The translations under genes and the position numbers were made by a program. A stretch of 5,773 bases of DNA from positions 370,599 through 376,371 of the forward strand of contig CP070660.1 in the NCBI GenBank assembly GCA_020355145.1. Reading direction: 5' to 3'. Below the pieces are notes generated by a model. It was not told where the DNA came from and did not search any database. It worked only from the letters and a program-made list of their open reading frames with translations. Below are positions 4,296-5,773 of this stretch, piece by piece (position 1 is the first letter of the stretch; each line of letters opens with the position of its first letter). The stretch comes from Deltaproteobacteria bacterium (GTDB lineage: Bacteria > Desulfobacterota > DSM-4660 > Desulfatiglandales > B25-G16).

Positions 4296-5773
4296 AGGTT
4301 CCAAGTCATTTCTACAATAAGGACAGGCCACCCAATCCTGCTGTACTATCCGTTTACAAGAGCTGCAGGCAGTAATCAAAGACTCTTTGCAATAGGGGCA
4401 GTCCTTGAAATCCAGACTGACGGCCTTTCCACAATTATGGCAAACGGTTGTCAATTCCTCCTTTTGGTGTACCGCCTTCAGTACCTCTTCTATAGTGGTT
4501 ATTCCCATCTCTATCTTCTTCATACCGCTAATCCCGAGGGTGGTCATCCCCATCGCCATGGCTGCTTCCCTCAAGGTATCGCCCGTGGCAGAGGATTGAA
4601 TGAGTTCCCTTATCTTAGGCCCCATAACCATTACCTCTCCAATGACCGTGCGGCCTTTGAAACCCGAACTATTGCAATTAGGGCAACCTGCCCCCTTATA
4701 AAATTTAAAGGGAAGATCGTCTTGATCCAGATTAAGCCTGATCAAATGATCTGGATTAGGCAAATATTCCTCCTTGCAATCAGGACATATTGTCCTTACC
4801 AGCCGCTGTGCAACAACTCCAACTACAGAAGAGGCAATCAGATATGGTGGGATCCCTATATCCACGAGGCGTATAATGGCCGCAGGGGCATCGTTTGTAT
4901 GGAGGGTTGAAAGAACCAGATGTCCAGTCATGGAAGCCTGAACAGCTATCTCAGCCGTTTCCTCATCTCTTATCTCACCAATCATTATCACATTTGGATC
5001 CTGTCTTAAGATCGAGCGCAGGATAAAGGGAAATGTAAGGCCAACCTTCTCGTTTATCTGTATCTGGTTGAGACCAGCCAATTCATATTCTACAGGATCT
5101 TCAACAGTAATGATATTTACCTCTTCCGACTTGATCTCCTGCATACAGGCATAAAGGGTTGATGTCTTGCCACTGCCTGTAGGGCCTGTGATCAAAACCA
5201 TACCCTGGGGACGCTGGATAAAATTCCTTAATATTGCCAAACTCTTCTGGCCAAATCCAAGTTGATCCAGTCTAAGAAACGCCTCCTCTTTGTTTAGGAT
5301 TCTTATAACCGCCTTTTCACCATAATAGGTAGGCATTGTAGATACCCTCAGGTCTACGGATATGTTTTTTGCCCTTACCTTTATCTTCCCATCCTGGGGA
5401 AGCCTCTTCTCTGCTATATTCATACCCCCTAAGACCTTTATGCGTGAGATAATAATAGGCTGGGTCCACTTCGGGAGATTGAGAGAATCCTGCAATACAC
5501 CATCAATGCGATTTCTAACCCTTACCTGATTTTCCAGTGCCTCAATGTGAATATCACTTGCTCCTTGCTTGATGGCATTCCTAATTACAAGGTCAACCAT
5601 TTTTATAAAAGGTGAATCCTTAAAAGACTCCAAATCCTCTTCCTCGGTCTCCTTATCTTCTGGAACAAATTCCATGCCAACATCCCCAATAAACTCATCA
5701 GCAACATCCTTAATGGATTTTTCCGGATGGTAATATCTTTTAAGATTTTCTATTATCTGGCTTCGGGTTGAAA
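4287..5773 (-). CDS. GspE/PilB-family secretion or type IV pilus assembly ATPase with extra C-terminal zinc ribbons; 5' end outside window
   Basis: A cytoplasmic hexameric ATPase that powers pilin or pseudopilin polymerisation in type II secretion or type IV pili. The frame is open to the right edge: 32 codons (ENLKRYYHPEKSIKDVADEF and neighbours) precede the first in-window Met at 5673-5675, so that Met is internal. The visible 494 codons lack the N-terminal part. Numbered from that Met: SPFIKMVDLVIRNAIKQGAS (21-40) with DIHIEAL, VRVRNRIDGVL (51-61) and RLPQDG (91-96) of the N2 domain; Walker A GPTGSGKTS (164-172); Asp box NIITVEDPVEYE (187-198); Walker B region DPNVIMIGEIRDEE (226-239); His box GHLVLSTLHTND (251-262); and the internal zinc site C297, C300, C331, C334. 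All catalytic motifs are intact. Beyond the normal end (EEVLKAV, 396-402) there is a 60-residue tail with two CxxC...CxxC ribbons: C412/C415/C426/C429 and C437/C440/C451/C454. PilB and GspE cannot be told apart without neighbours. The stop is TAG. Confidence 0.95.
   Translation of the reverse strand, partial: STRSQIIENLKRYYHPEKSIKDVADEFIGDVGMEFVPEDKETEEEDLESFKDSPFIKMVDLVIRNAIKQGASDIHIEALENQVRVRNRIDGVLQDSLNLPKWTQPIIISRIKVLGGMNIAEKRLPQDGKIKVRAKNISVDLRVSTMPTYYGEKAVIRILNKEEAFLRLDQLGFGQKSLAILRNFIQRPQGMVLITGPTGSGKTSTLYACMQEIKSEEVNIITVEDPVEYELAGLNQIQINEKVGLTFPFILRSILRQDPNVIMIGEIRDEETAEIAVQASMTGHLVLSTLHTNDAPAAIIRLVDIGIPPYLIASSVVGVVAQRLVRTICPDCKEEYLPNPDHLIRLNLDQDDLPFKFYKGAGCPNCNSSGFKGRTVIGEVMVMGPKIRELIQSSATGDTLREAAMAMGMTTLGISGMKKIEMGITTIEEVLKAVHQKEELTTVCHNCGKAVSLDFKDCPYCKESLITACSSCKRIVQQDWVACPYCRNDLEPER

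Overview
The window holds one strand of genes: everything I can support as coding reads leftward on the minus strand. In transcription order (right to left) these are a 5'-truncated GspE/PilB-type secretion ATPase (4287 to the right edge), about 1.1 kb of non-coding but structured DNA (3195-4286), a TAXI-family TRAP solute-binding protein (2190-3194), a fused TRAP permease (200-2098), and the first 62 codons of a small gene that starts on TTG and runs off the left edge (1-187).

The organism is probably an anaerobic or facultative Gram-negative bacterium of the Desulfobacterota ('deltaproteobacteria') type or a neighbouring phylum. This is inference from family content: a periplasmic TAXI protein with a fused permease, a PilB/GspE ATPase, and intermediate GC. 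No rRNA or marker gene in the window allows a firm placement.

The TRAP pair should form a secondary importer. The secreted TAXI protein captures an anionic substrate in the periplasm and delivers it to the membrane permease, which is driven by an ion gradient. A plausible sigma70-like promoter and a strong ribosome binding site precede the TAXI gene. A stem-loop lies in the 97-bp gap between the two genes. The third gene's ribosome binding site overlaps the permease stop codon, so it looks like part of the same operon. Its visible C-terminal part (residues 34-62) looks like a small membrane-anchored or pseudopilin-like protein with a GxYP..L..LxPE segment, but its function is unknown.

The ATPase has every family motif (Walker A, Asp box, Walker B, His box, internal tetracysteine zinc site). 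It also carries an extra C-terminal tail with two more CxxC...CxxC zinc ribbons, the most unusual protein feature here. A weak hairpin plus T-tract overlaps its stop codon.

The 1.1-kb gap contains no convincing gene. Its first half has a GC-rich cluster of short palindromic TTCG/CGAA units, partly at 13-bp spacing, that looks like a composite of REP-like dispersed repeats and ends in a perfect 9-bp stem-loop. Its second half has several isolated palindromes and one long bulged hairpin. I see no CRISPR array, insertion sequence, tRNA or rRNA, and no evidence for a wholly new multi-gene system. The points most worth following are the unlisted TTG-start gene, the zinc-ribbon tail of the ATPase and the palindromic repeat cluster.
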